From Roseomonas sp. AR75 (lineage in GTDB: Bacteria > Pseudomonadota > Alphaproteobacteria > Acetobacterales > Acetobacteraceae), in the NCBI RefSeq assembly GCF_005222815.1, contig NZ_STGB01000004.1, positions 1 through 64,000 on the forward strand: DNA of 64,000 nt, written 5' to 3'. Shown here in pieces: positions 33,869 to 42,216 of this stretch. Made by a program: the position numbers and the translations under genes. The notes beneath the pieces are model-generated. The model worked only from the letters and a program-made list of their open reading frames with translations. It searched no databases and was not told the DNA's origin. Position 1 is the stretch's first letter. Every line of letters starts with the position of its first letter.

Positions 33869-34590
33869 TGGATGCGCTGCTGCCCGCCGCCGGCCGTGTC
33901 GTCGCCATCTCCGGCGCCGGGCGCGGCCTCGGCGCGGCCATCGCGCGGCGCCTGCATGCGGAGGGTTATGCGCTGGCCTGCGGCGTGCGCGATCCGGCAC
34001 GCAAGCTCGCGCTGCCCGAAGGCGCGCGCGTCACCTGGCATCGCTACGACGCGACGCAGCCGGACAGCGCGGCGCATTGGATCGAGGAGGCCGTCGCGGC
34101 GCATGGTCGGCTCGACGCGCTGGTGAACAATGCCGGCATCCTGCAGCGCTTCACGCTGGAGGAAGGCGACGAGTCGGCGCTGGATGCGATGTGGGCCGTC
34201 AACGTGAAGGGCCCGTTGCGCGCGATCCGCGCGGCCATGCCGCATCTGCGCGCGGCGGGCCATGGCCGGCTGGTGAACATCGCCTCCACCGACGGCAAGC
34301 GCATCCGCGATCCCTCCGCGCCGCTGGGCTACGCGATGACGAAGCATGCGCTGATGGCGCTGACCCATGCGGCGCGCTTCGCGGGCCATGCCGATGGCGT
34401 GCGCGCCACGGCGCTCTGCCCCGGCGCCATCGACACCGAGCTGATTGCGCATCTGCCCGGCGCCACGCCCGCCGCGGGCCGCATGCAGCCCGACACCATC
34501 GCGGAGATCGTCAGCCTGCTGCTGCGCCTGCCGGACCAGGCGCATGTCGCGGAGCTGATCGTCAACACGCGGCTGGAATCGACGCTGTGA
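33868..34590 (+). CDS. SDR-family oxidoreductase
   Basis: A 240-aa NAD(P)-dependent dehydrogenase or reductase. The motif GAGRGLGAAIARRL is the cofactor site, LVNNAGI is intact, and the catalytic LGYAMTKHALMA has Tyr-x3-Lys. ATG 33868 overlaps the preceding TGA by one base. It probably oxidises or reduces an intermediate of the importer substrate. It ends the first plus-strand run, converging with a DAO-type gene; a small GGCCTG/CAGGCC hairpin (34593-34608) spans the junction. Confidence 0.9.
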   Translation: MDALLPAAGRVVAISGAGRGLGAAIARRLHAEGYALACGVRDPARKLALPEGARVTWHRYDATQPDSAAHWIEEAVAAHGRLDALVNNAGILQRFTLEEGDESALDAMWAVNVKGPLRAIRAAMPHLRAAGHGRLVNIASTDGKRIRDPSAPLGYAMTKHALMALTHAARFAGHADGVRATALCPGAIDTELIAHLPGATPAAGRMQPDTIAEIVSLLLRLPDQAHVAELIVNTRLESTL

Positions 34591-34601
34591 ACGGCCTGCG
34601 C

Positions 34602-35759
34602 TCAGGCCAGCGCGCCGGGTGCGAAGCCCGCGATCTCGGGATCGTCCAGGCGGCGACGGCCGAGCGCGCATTCCGCCACCAAACGCGCGACATGCGGCCC
34701 CGCTGTGAATCCCATCCAGGGAAAGAAGCAGAGGAAGACGCCCTCCGCGCCCGGCAGCGCACCGAGGATCGGGCGCCAGTCCTGCGTGCCATTGACGATG
34801 GCGGCCCAGCTTCTCACCACGCGCAGCCGCGCCACCGCCGGCACCGCGGCGATGGCCAGCCGCAGGTTGGGCAGCAGCGAGTCCGCATCCACCACCGGCA
34901 GGCCGGTCAGCGGATGCAGCCGTGCCGGCCAGCCGCCGCCGATGATGACGCTGCCCTGCGCGGTCTGCTTCAGGGAGAGCCGGTCCGCGGCGGAATAGAC
35001 CAGGTGCGGCACCAGCGGCGCGACGCGCTCCGTCACCGTCACCTGGATCGGATGCGCCTCCACCGGCAGGTCGAGGCCGAGCCAGCCCGCGACCACGCCC
35101 GCCGCCGCGCCGGCGCAATTCACCACGCGGCGCGCACGCACCGGGCCGGCTTCCGTCCGGACCAGCCATGCGTCGCCGTCCCGCGCGATGCCGGTCGCGG
35201 CGGTGCGGCGCAGGATGCGCGCGCCGTGGCGCTCCGCGGCGCGGGCGAAGGCGAAGGTGGCCATCAGCGGGTTCGCCTTGCCCTCGATCGGGCAGAAGGT
35301 GCCGCCGATGGAATCCGGCGAGAGATAGGGCGCGATGCCCAGCAGTTCCGCGCGATCCAGCAGCCGCACTTCCAGCCCCTCGGCCCGTTCGATGGCCGAT
35401 TTCCGACGCAGCATCGCGAGTTCGCCGGGCCGGCGCGCCACCATCAGCCCGCCCTTCGCGCTGACCTCCAGTTCCGGCGCGTCGAGCTCCGCGGGCAGTT
35501 CCATCCAGCGTGCGATGCCGGCCATCATCAGGCGCAGCGTGGGGGCGAAGCGTCGCGCCCAGCCCTCGCCCTGATTCAGGAAGGGCTCGACGGGGATCTG
35601 CGCGTGGAAGCTGCCGGAATTGTTGCCGGAAGCGGCGGCGTTCAGCTCGCCCTGCTCCAGCAGCAGCACATCGGCGCCGCCGTCGCGCGCCAGGTGGTAG
35701 GCCACTGCGCATCCCGCCAGCCCGCCGCCGATGACGACGAAATCCGCGTGCCCGCGCAC
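34602..35759 (-). CDS. DAO-family FAD oxidoreductase, paralogue of the HcnC-like gene
   Basis: A 385-aa flavoprotein from GTG 35759 (VRGHADFVV); ATG 35789 is an alternative that would add 10 residues. The FAD site is ADFVVIGGGLAGCAVAYHLA. SGNNSGSFHAQIP and the C-terminal GSVIIGGGWPARLHP and WRPILGALPGAEG blocks align with the protein at 25598-26764, so the two are paralogues. It is the only minus-strand gene between two plus-strand catabolic runs. With the ATG start, it would share CATG with the start of the divergent isomerase, leaving no promoter between them. Confidence 0.87.
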   Translation of the reverse strand: MRGHADFVVIGGGLAGCAVAYHLARDGGADVLLLEQGELNAAASGNNSGSFHAQIPVEPFLNQGEGWARRFAPTLRLMMAGIARWMELPAELDAPELEVSAKGGLMVARRPGELAMLRRKSAIERAEGLEVRLLDRAELLGIAPYLSPDSIGGTFCPIEGKANPLMATFAFARAAERHGARILRRTAATGIARDGDAWLVRTEAGPVRARRVVNCAGAAAGVVAGWLGLDLPVEAHPIQVTVTERVAPLVPHLVYSAADRLSLKQTAQGSVIIGGGWPARLHPLTGLPVVDADSLLPNLRLAIAAVPAVARLRVVRSWAAIVNGTQDWRPILGALPGAEGVFLCFFPWMGFTAGPHVARLVAECALGRRRLDDPEIAGFAPGALA

Positions 35760-35787
35760 GCCGTCCCTCGCAGAGGAGTCACCCGCC

Positions 35788-36636
35788 ATGGCTGAGCTTC
35801 GCGTCGCCGCCTCGACCTTCCCGTTCCTGTATTCGCATTCCGGCCTCGGTGCCCTCAAGCACCTTGCCGCGCAGGGCTACCGGAATTTCGAGCTGATGAT
35901 CTTCCCGCCGCATCTCTGGCCCTCCTCCATGTCGCCGGCGGAGAAGAGCGAGCTGAAATCCTGGCTGGACGGCAACGGCTTCCGCATCACCAGCTTCTGC
36001 TATCCGCTGCTCGACAACAACCCGAACAGCACCTGCCCGATCATGCGGCGCTACACGCTGGACCGCTACAAGGAGGCGATCGACCTTGCCGATGCGCTGG
36101 ATTGCCCCTTCGTCTGCGCCATCCCCGGCCCAGTGAACTCGCTGATCAACCCGCCGGTGCCCTGGATGCGCGACTGGTTCGTGCAGGGCATGAAGGAACT
36201 GGTCGCGCATGCGAAGGGATCGCGGACGGAGATCATCCTGGAGAACGTGCCCTTCACCTTCCTGCCAACGGCCAAGGACATGCTGGACGTCGCCAACGAC
36301 ATCGATGCCTCGGTCGGCATCAACTTCGATGTCTGCAACAGCGCCTACATCAAGGAAGATCCGGCGGCCGCGATCCGCATGCTCGGCAAGCGGGTGAAGA
36401 ACGTGCACATCAGCGACAGCGGCTACGAGGTGTTCAAGCATGATCGCCTCGGCACCGGCATGGTGCAGCCCGGTCCGGCGGCGGCGGCGCTGCAGGAGGT
36501 AGGCTATGATGGCCTGACGGTGCTGGAGATCATCACCGATGCCTGCCAGCCCGGCACCGATCCCGATGGCGACCTGGCCGCCAGCCACGACATCCTGGCC
36601 GCGAACGGCTGGGAGAAGCGGCCTGCGAAGAAGTAA
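35788..36636 (+). CDS. Sugar-phosphate isomerase/epimerase-like TIM barrel (AP-endonuclease-2 fold)
   Basis: A 282-aa protein with features of the xylose-isomerase-like TIM-barrel family. Metal-site blocks are visible: EIILENVPFTF (Glu), GINFDVCNSAY (Asp), NVHISDSG (His), LTVLEIITDA (Glu). Such proteins interconvert sugars, hydroxypyruvate/tartronate semialdehyde or inosose. Start ATG 35788 has AGAGGAG 9 bases upstream, a site that lies inside the divergent oxidase frame if that gene uses its ATG. It is followed after 12 bases by a DHDPS-family aldolase. Confidence 0.85.
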   Translation: MAELRVAASTFPFLYSHSGLGALKHLAAQGYRNFELMIFPPHLWPSSMSPAEKSELKSWLDGNGFRITSFCYPLLDNNPNSTCPIMRRYTLDRYKEAIDLADALDCPFVCAIPGPVNSLINPPVPWMRDWFVQGMKELVAHAKGSRTEIILENVPFTFLPTAKDMLDVANDIDASVGINFDVCNSAYIKEDPAAAIRMLGKRVKNVHISDSGYEVFKHDRLGTGMVQPGPAAAALQEVGYDGLTVLEIITDACQPGTDPDGDLAASHDILAANGWEKRPAKK

Positions 36637-36648
36637 GGAGAGAGCGTC

Positions 36649-37593
36649 ATGGCCCAGCAGTTCCGCGGCTGCCACACCGTCACCGTCACGCCCTTCACCG
36701 GGGATGGCAGCGCGCTCGACATCCCCGCGCTGAAGCGCTTCCTGGACTGGCAGCACGCCTCCGGCGTGCCCGGCGTGATCATCCTCGGCACCACCGGCGA
36801 GTTCCTCACCGTCTCCGACGCGGAGCGCGAGCAGTATGTGGCGGAGACCGTCGCGCATTGCCGCGGGAAGATGACGGTCATGGTCGGCGCCACCAACGCC
36901 CATACGCCCACCGCCGTGCGCTACGCGAAGATGGCGGAGCGCCTCGGCGCCGACGGGCTGATGATCGCGCCGCCCTACTACTACACCGTCACCGAGGACG
37001 AGATCTTCGCCTATTACGCCGCGATCTCGGAGGCGGTGGCCATTCCCATCATGCTCTACAACAACCCCTTCACGACGCATGTGGACATCAAGCCGCATCT
37101 GGTCGCGAAGCTGACGAAGCACCTGCCGAACATCCGCTACATCAAGGAAGCCAGCATGGATGTCGGCCGCGTCTTCGACATCGTCGAGGCGACGGAGGGC
37201 GTGATGAACGTCTTCGCGGGCGAGCGCGTGGTGGAGAGCTTCAAGCTCGGCGCCGTCGGCTACGTGGACCCCTATGGCAACTACGCGCCGCGCGCCTCCA
37301 CCGCGCTGTTCCCGCTGCTGGAAGCCGGGCGCGTGCGGGAAGCCACCGCGATCCAGCATGTGCTCGACGAGATGACCAACATCATCAAGGAAGGCCACCC
37401 GCTCTATGGCCACCAGTGCTACTCGAAGGCGCTGGCCGCGGCGGCGGGCTATCCGGTGGGGGATGTCCGCCCGCCCATCACCACCTTCGCCTCGCTGGGC
37501 GAGGAAGGCCGCGCCAAGGTGAAGGTGCTGCACGCGCTGATGCAGAAGCTCGACCGCATGATGGACGAGTTCACCGCCAGCAAGGCGGCATAA
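36649..37593 (+). CDS. DHDPS/NAL-family aldolase, copy 2
   Basis: A 314-aa TIM-barrel Schiff-base aldolase. K166 lies in IRYIKEASMD. GTTGEFLTVSDAE and the Tyr in IMLYNNPF are canonical, unlike copy 1, which has CTGE. GGAGAGAG precedes the ATG. Its partner is the isomerase 12 bases upstream. It differs enough from the 32179 gene that both probably act on different intermediates. Confidence 0.9.
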   Translation: MAQQFRGCHTVTVTPFTGDGSALDIPALKRFLDWQHASGVPGVIILGTTGEFLTVSDAEREQYVAETVAHCRGKMTVMVGATNAHTPTAVRYAKMAERLGADGLMIAPPYYYTVTEDEIFAYYAAISEAVAIPIMLYNNPFTTHVDIKPHLVAKLTKHLPNIRYIKEASMDVGRVFDIVEATEGVMNVFAGERVVESFKLGAVGYVDPYGNYAPRASTALFPLLEAGRVREATAIQHVLDEMTNIIKEGHPLYGHQCYSKALAAAAGYPVGDVRPPITTFASLGEEGRAKVKVLHALMQKLDRMMDEFTASKAA

Positions 37594-37602
37594 CGCGGGG
37601 TA

Positions 37603-38355
37603 TCACTCCAGCCCGCCATCCACGCGCAGCAATCGGCCCGTGACGGCGGAGGCGAGGTCGCTGGCCAGGAACAGCGCGGCCTTGGCGACCTCCTCCTCCG
37701 TCGCCGCGCGGCCGAGCGGCGTCTCCGCGTCATGGGCCGCGAGCGCAGCCTCGGGCGCCGGACCCAGCCCGCTCGCGGCGCGCGCGGCGACGCGGCCGCG
37801 CAGCGCCTCGGTCGCCACGGGCCCGGGGCCGAGGGCGTTCACGCGGATGCCGCGCGGCCCGAGTTCCTGCGCGGCGACGCGCACGATGCCCAGCACGGCG
37901 TGCTTGGTGGCGTTGTAGAGCGCCTGCCGCGCCGCGCCGCGCTCCGACATGATGGAGCCCATCGCCACCACCGCGCCGCCCGCCGGCATCAGCGGCACCG
38001 CGTGCTTGAGGCAGAGCGCGACGCCGCGGACATTCACGGCGAAGACGCGGTCCCACTCCGCCATGTCCAGCGCCGTCAGTTCGCGCCAGGGCGGCACCAG
38101 GCCGGCATTGGCCACCAGCACGTCCAGCCTGCCATGCCGCGCCGCGATGCCGGCGAAGGCCGCGGCGACCTGCGCTTCCTGCGTCACGTCGCAGGCGATG
38201 TCGCCACCGGCGATGTCGAGCGTGACGACACTGGCGCCCTCCTGCCGGAAGCGGCGGGCGATGGCGGCGCCGAGGCCCTGCGCGCCGCCGGTGACCGCGG
38301 CGATCCGCCCCGCCAGAAGCCCGCCCCCGGCATCCGCCCCGGTCGCGTCCTGCAT
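37603..38355 (-). CDS. SDR-family oxidoreductase
   Basis: A 250-aa dehydrogenase or reductase. It has VTGGAQGLGAAIARRF for NAD(P), VLVANAGLVPPW, a catalytic LYNATKHAVLGIV (Tyr-x3-Lys), and the FabG-like end TGRLLRVDGGLE. It converges with the second aldolase and is divergent from the TRAP operon; the palindrome at 38386-38400 stands in the 75-bp gap, so both directions may be controlled by the same regulator. Confidence 0.9.
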   Translation of the reverse strand: MQDATGADAGGGLLAGRIAAVTGGAQGLGAAIARRFRQEGASVVTLDIAGGDIACDVTQEAQVAAAFAGIAARHGRLDVLVANAGLVPPWRELTALDMAEWDRVFAVNVRGVALCLKHAVPLMPAGGAVVAMGSIMSERGAARQALYNATKHAVLGIVRVAAQELGPRGIRVNALGPGPVATEALRGRVAARAASGLGPAPEAALAAHDAETPLGRAATEEEVAKAALFLASDLASAVTGRLLRVDGGLE

Positions 38356-38385
38356 GACCCCTCCTCGGCCTCGCAGGGCCGCCAC

Positions 38386-38400
38386 GTTCGCATCGCGAAC
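38386..38400. promoter_or_regulatory. Candidate IclR operator, site 2
   Basis: GTTCGC-ATC-GCGAAC has half sites identical to the palindrome at 27781-27795. It lies between the divergent SDR (start 38355) and TRAP dctQ (start 38431) genes. This suggests that the IclR protein at 26905-27741 also controls the TRAP transporter and this SDR. Confidence 0.7.
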
Positions 38401-38430
38401 TTCCAGCCCCGTTGCGCACAGCATCGCAGC

Positions 38431-39003
38431 ATGCCTAGTCTCACCACAAGGGTTGCAGGGGGACGAGGCGGCTTGCGGGCGGTGCTGTGGCTGGTGGACC
38501 GGCTGAACCTGCTGCTGACCTACGCCATCGGGCTGCTGCTCGCGGTGATGACCATCGCTGTCTTCACGCAGGTGACGGTGCGCTTCGTGCTGACCGCGGC
38601 CGGCATCAACATCTCCGCCGCCTGGACCGAGGAGGTGGCGCGCTACGTGCTGATCTGGATCGTCTTCCTCGGCGCCGGCATCGGCTGCCGGAAGCGCCAG
38701 CTCATCTCGCTCGAATTCATCGTGCGCGCGCTGCCCGCTTTGCCGGGGCAGGGGCTGGTGCATGCCGGGCTGCTGCTCTGCCTCGGCTTCTTCGGGCTGC
38801 TGATCTCGGTCGGCCTCGCCTTCATGGAACTCGGCGCGGTCGAGACCAGCCCGGTGATGCAGATCCCGAAAGCCTGGGTCTATGCCGCGATGCCCGTGGG
38901 CGCCGCGCTGATGATCCTGAACACCGCCGCGCTGATGACGGAGGCGCTGCTGGACCGGCGCGACATCCGCAGCATCGGCGCGACCGCCGAGGGCGTGGAA
39001 TAG
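38431..39003 (+). CDS. TRAP transporter small membrane subunit, DctQ type
   Basis: A 190-aa inner-membrane protein with four predicted membrane segments. The family mark is ISAAWTEEVARYVLIWIVFL near residue 63. ATG 38431 is used; the first 12 residues are poorly conserved and a TTG near 38473, preceded by AGGGGGACGAGG, is a possible real start. It is followed three bases later by the DctM gene. Confidence 0.88.
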   Translation: MPSLTTRVAGGRGGLRAVLWLVDRLNLLLTYAIGLLLAVMTIAVFTQVTVRFVLTAAGINISAAWTEEVARYVLIWIVFLGAGIGCRKRQLISLEFIVRALPALPGQGLVHAGLLLCLGFFGLLISVGLAFMELGAVETSPVMQIPKAWVYAAMPVGAALMILNTAALMTEALLDRRDIRSIGATAEGVE

Positions 39004-39006
39004 GCG

Positions 39007-40278
39007 ATGGGCGGCGCACTCCTGCTGCTGGCGGCGCTGTTCCTGGGCGGGCTGCCGATTGCGCTCGCGCTCGGCATCGCGCCGCTGCCGACCATGATCG
39101 GCCTGGGGATCCCGCTGATCGCGATCCCGCAGGTGGTGTTCGAGAGCCTCGACAGCTTCGCGCTGATGGCGCTGCCGCTCTATGTGCTGGCGGGGCGGCT
39201 GATGCAGGTGGGCGGCATCGCGCAGCGCCTGGTCGGCTTCGCCATCGCCGTGGTCGGCGTGCTGCCGGGCGGGCTGGCGGCGGCGGTGGTGCTGACCTCG
39301 ATGCTGTTCGCCACGATCAGCGGCAGTTCCGCCGCGACGGCGGCGGCGATCGGCGGCGTGCTGATCCCGGAGATGGAACGCCAGCGCTACCCGCGGCCCT
39401 ATTCGGCCGCCGTCGTCGCCTCCTCCGGGGAGCTCGGCGTCATCATCCCGCCCTCCGTGCCGATGGTGATCTATGCCGTGCTGACGGGCGTCTCGATCAC
39501 CGACCTCTTCATCGCGGGCGTGCTGCCGGGCCTGATGATCGGCCTGTCGCTGATGCTGACGGCGAGCCTGATGGCGATGGTTGCCGGCCATGGCGAGCGG
39601 ATGCGCATGAGCCTGCCGGACTATGCCGCCAACCTCCTCGCCGCCTTCCGCCGCGCCTTCCTGTCGCTGCTGATGCCGGTGATCATCCTCGGCGGCATCT
39701 ATGGCGGGCTGTTCACCCCGACCGAGGCGGCCGTCGTCGCCGTGGTCTATGCGCTGATCCTCGGGATCTTCGTCTATGGCGAGATCCGCATCGCGGAGGT
39801 GCCGCGGATCTTCGCCGATGCCGCGCTGACCTCCTCCGTCGTCATGATCATCGTCGGCTTCGCGGCGATGTTCGGCTTCGCGCTGCAATTGCTGCAGGCG
39901 CCGCAGGCCATCGCCGCGCTGCTCTCCGGCGTCTCCTCGGACCCGCTGGTGTTCCTGCTGCTGGTCAACCTGTTCCTGCTGGTCGTCGGCATGTTCATGG
40001 AGACCTTCGCGGCCATCATCATCCTGGCGCCGATCCTGGCCCCGGTGGCGCAGGCCTTCGGCATCGACCCCGTGCAGTTCGGGCTGATCGTCATCGTCAA
40101 CCTGGCGGTCGGCATGGTGACGCCGCCGGTCGGCGTGAACCTCTTCGTCGCCTGCGGCATCGCCAGGATCAGCATGGAGCAGCTGATGCGGCCGCTTTCC
40201 GTCTTCCTGGCGGTGCTGCTGCTGAACCTCATGATCATCACCTACGTGCCCGCGCTGAGCCTCACGCTGGTGCGCTAG
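39007..40278 (+). CDS. TRAP transporter large membrane subunit, DctM type
   Basis: A 423-aa inner-membrane protein with about 12 membrane segments, the sodium-driven translocation subunit. Conserved stretches include GSSAATAAAIGGVLIPEM, GELGVIIPPSVPMVIYAVLT, GGLFTPTEAAVVAVVYALIL and MVTPPVGVNLFV. It is followed by the binding protein after 29 bases including GGGAGAGGAG. Confidence 0.95.
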   Translation: MGGALLLLAALFLGGLPIALALGIAPLPTMIGLGIPLIAIPQVVFESLDSFALMALPLYVLAGRLMQVGGIAQRLVGFAIAVVGVLPGGLAAAVVLTSMLFATISGSSAATAAAIGGVLIPEMERQRYPRPYSAAVVASSGELGVIIPPSVPMVIYAVLTGVSITDLFIAGVLPGLMIGLSLMLTASLMAMVAGHGERMRMSLPDYAANLLAAFRRAFLSLLMPVIILGGIYGGLFTPTEAAVVAVVYALILGIFVYGEIRIAEVPRIFADAALTSSVVMIIVGFAAMFGFALQLLQAPQAIAALLSGVSSDPLVFLLLVNLFLLVVGMFMETFAAIIILAPILAPVAQAFGIDPVQFGLIVIVNLAVGMVTPPVGVNLFVACGIARISMEQLMRPLSVFLAVLLLNLMIITYVPALSLTLVR

Positions 40279-40307
40279 ACCTGAACAACGGGAGAGGAGA
40301 AGACCCC

Positions 40308-41303
40308 ATGACCAGCATCACCCGCCGCGGCCTGGGCCTTGCCGCCGCCGGCGCGGCGCTTGCCGTTCCCGGCGTCGCGCGCGCGCAGGCGATCACCATG
40401 ACCCTCGGCCATGTGCTGAGCGCCACCAGCGCCTACCAGGTGATCTTCGAGCGCTTCAAGGAGCTGGCCGCGCAGCGCACCAACGGGCGCGTCACCGTCA
40501 ACATCCAGGGCGGCGGCGCCGCGGGCAATGAGGGCCGCCTCATCCAGTCGCTGCGCACCGGCGTGATCGACGGCGCCTTCGTCGGCGGCTCCTCGCTGGA
40601 GACGGTGGTGCGCGACTACCGCGTGCTGTCCCTGCCCTACATCTTCGACGACCACCCGCAGGCCAACCGCGTGCTGCAGGGCCCGGTGGGCACCGAGATG
40701 CTCGGCCTGCTGGAGCCGCTGGGCATGATGGGCCTCGGCTTCGGCGCGATCTTCGAGCGCAACATCGCCGGCCGCCGCGCCATCCGCACGCCGGCCGACC
40801 TGCAGGGGCTCAAGATCCGCGTGCTGCAGACGCCGGGCTTCGTCGAGGCCTATCGCGTGCTGGGCACCCAGCCGACGCCGATGGCCTATGGCGAGGTGTT
40901 CCTGGCCCTGCAGAACGGCGTGGTGGACGCGCTGGAGATCAGCAACGACGCCGTGGTCGCCGACCGCTTCGTGGAGGTGATCCAGAACTACGCGCTGACC
41001 AAGGTGCACCAGTCCACCACCGTCTTCGCGGTCAGCGGCGTGCGCTTCCGCGCCCTGCCCGCCGATGTGCAGGCCACGCTGCGCACGGCGGCGAAGGAGG
41101 CGATCCAGCACGGCCTCGGCATCCATGACCGGCTGAACGTGGAAGGCCTGGCGCAGGTGCGCGCGCGCGGCGTGGCCGTGACGGAGCCCGACCTCGAGCC
41201 CTTCAAGGTGATCGCGCGGCGCAGCTACGACACCATCCTGGCCGAGGCGCCGAACGGCCGCGCCTGGGTCGAGAAGATCAACGCGGCCAAGCGCCCGGCC
41301 TGA
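40308..41303 (+). CDS. TRAP transporter substrate-binding protein, DctP type
   Basis: A 331-aa periplasmic binding protein. The leader TRRGLGLAAAGAALAVPGVA-RAQ is twin-Arg-like. The mature part starts ITMTLGHVLSATSAYQVIFE. The carboxylate-binding Arg region is GRRAIRTPADLQGLKIRVLQ, and GEVFLALQNGVVDALEIS is the second family block. It probably binds an organic acid. The gene is third in dctQ-dctM-dctP order and converges with an SDR; an imperfect GC hairpin lies at about 41314-41337. Confidence 0.95.
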   Translation: MTSITRRGLGLAAAGAALAVPGVARAQAITMTLGHVLSATSAYQVIFERFKELAAQRTNGRVTVNIQGGGAAGNEGRLIQSLRTGVIDGAFVGGSSLETVVRDYRVLSLPYIFDDHPQANRVLQGPVGTEMLGLLEPLGMMGLGFGAIFERNIAGRRAIRTPADLQGLKIRVLQTPGFVEAYRVLGTQPTPMAYGEVFLALQNGVVDALEISNDAVVADRFVEVIQNYALTKVHQSTTVFAVSGVRFRALPADVQATLRTAAKEAIQHGLGIHDRLNVEGLAQVRARGVAVTEPDLEPFKVIARRSYDTILAEAPNGRAWVEKINAAKRPA

Positions 41304-41343
41304 CCCTTCCGCGGGGTGCCGCCATGCGGCGGCGCCCTGCGGC

Positions 41344-42108
41344 TCAGCGCAGGTAGCTGGCCCCGTTCACGTCCAGCGTGGCGCCGGTCATGTGGCGCAC
41401 GCGGCCGTTGGCGAGGAAGGCGACGAGCTCCGCCAGTTCCTCCGGCGGCACCCATTCGCCCATGGCGAGGCCGGCGGTGACCTTCTCCTCCCCGCCCGCG
41501 ATCGCCGCCGCATCCACGCTCATCTGCGTCCGCACCACGCCGGGCGCGACGATGTAGGAGAGCACGCCGGCCCCGGCATAGTGCCGCGCGACGGTCTGCG
41601 CCGCCGCCTTGACCGCCGCCTTGCTGGCCGCATAGGCGATCGTCGCCTGGCTGCCGGAGCCGCGCTGCGCGGTCCAGGAGGACATCGTCACCAGCACGCC
41701 GCCGCCCTTTTCGACGAAGTGATTCACCGCATGCTTCATCAGCCGCGTGGGCGAAGCGACGTTGACGCGCCACTGCGTCTCCCAGGCATGCTCCCACGCC
41801 CCCATGCCGTCCTCGATGCCGCCGGCATTGAGGAAGACCGCGGCGTTGAGCACGACGCAGTCGATGCGCGGCACGAGGTCCAGGGCCTGCTGCCAGAGCC
41901 GGTCCATCGCGCGCGGGTCGCCCTGGTCGGCGGCGAGCACATGGCCGCGCTCCGGCGGCAGGCCGGCGAGCGCTTCGCGGGCGCCCGCGAGATCGGTGTT
42001 GCAATGGGCGATCACCGTCGCGCCATCCGCCCCGAGCTTGCGCGCGATGGCCGCGCCGATCCCCTTCGAGGCGCCCGTGACCAGCACCGTCCTGCCCGCG
42101 AGTTGCAC
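41344..42108 (-). CDS. SDR-family oxidoreductase
   Basis: A 254-aa dehydrogenase or reductase. VLVTGASKGIGAAIARKLGA is the cofactor site, VLNAAVFLNAGG replaces NNAG, and IAYAASKAAVKAAAQ carries Tyr-x3-Lys; TGATLDVNGASYLR closes the chain. It lies convergent to the TRAP operon and upstream on the minus strand of nothing else obvious. A catabolic role with the TRAP substrate is inferred from position. Confidence 0.9.
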   Translation of the reverse strand: MQLAGRTVLVTGASKGIGAAIARKLGADGATVIAHCNTDLAGAREALAGLPPERGHVLAADQGDPRAMDRLWQQALDLVPRIDCVVLNAAVFLNAGGIEDGMGAWEHAWETQWRVNVASPTRLMKHAVNHFVEKGGGVLVTMSSWTAQRGSGSQATIAYAASKAAVKAAAQTVARHYAGAGVLSYIVAPGVVRTQMSVDAAAIAGGEEKVTAGLAMGEWVPPEELAELVAFLANGRVRHMTGATLDVNGASYLR

Positions 42109-42163
42109 GCCCGTCCTCCCGACCTGGCCGCAGGGCGCGGCGTCGTCACAGGGGCCCCTCGCC

Positions 42164-42184
42164 CCGGCCGCATCGTGCGGCCGG
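42164..42184. terminator. GC-rich hairpin after the CcdA gene
   Basis: CCGGCCGCA and TGCGGCCGG form a perfect 9-bp stem with a 3-base loop, 33 bases after the CcdA stop (minus strand) and 56 bases before the SDR start codon. No T run; a candidate terminator only. The rest of the 42109-42216 gap shows nothing else. Confidence 0.45.
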
Positions 42185-42216
42185 ACGGGGCTGGCACGCC
42201 AGTGGGCGCGCGGCGG

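Noticed and set aside
41314..41337. Terminator between the TRAP binding protein and SDR
   Set aside because: The hairpin is imperfect beyond five base pairs and there is no T run, so it was not listed as a feature.
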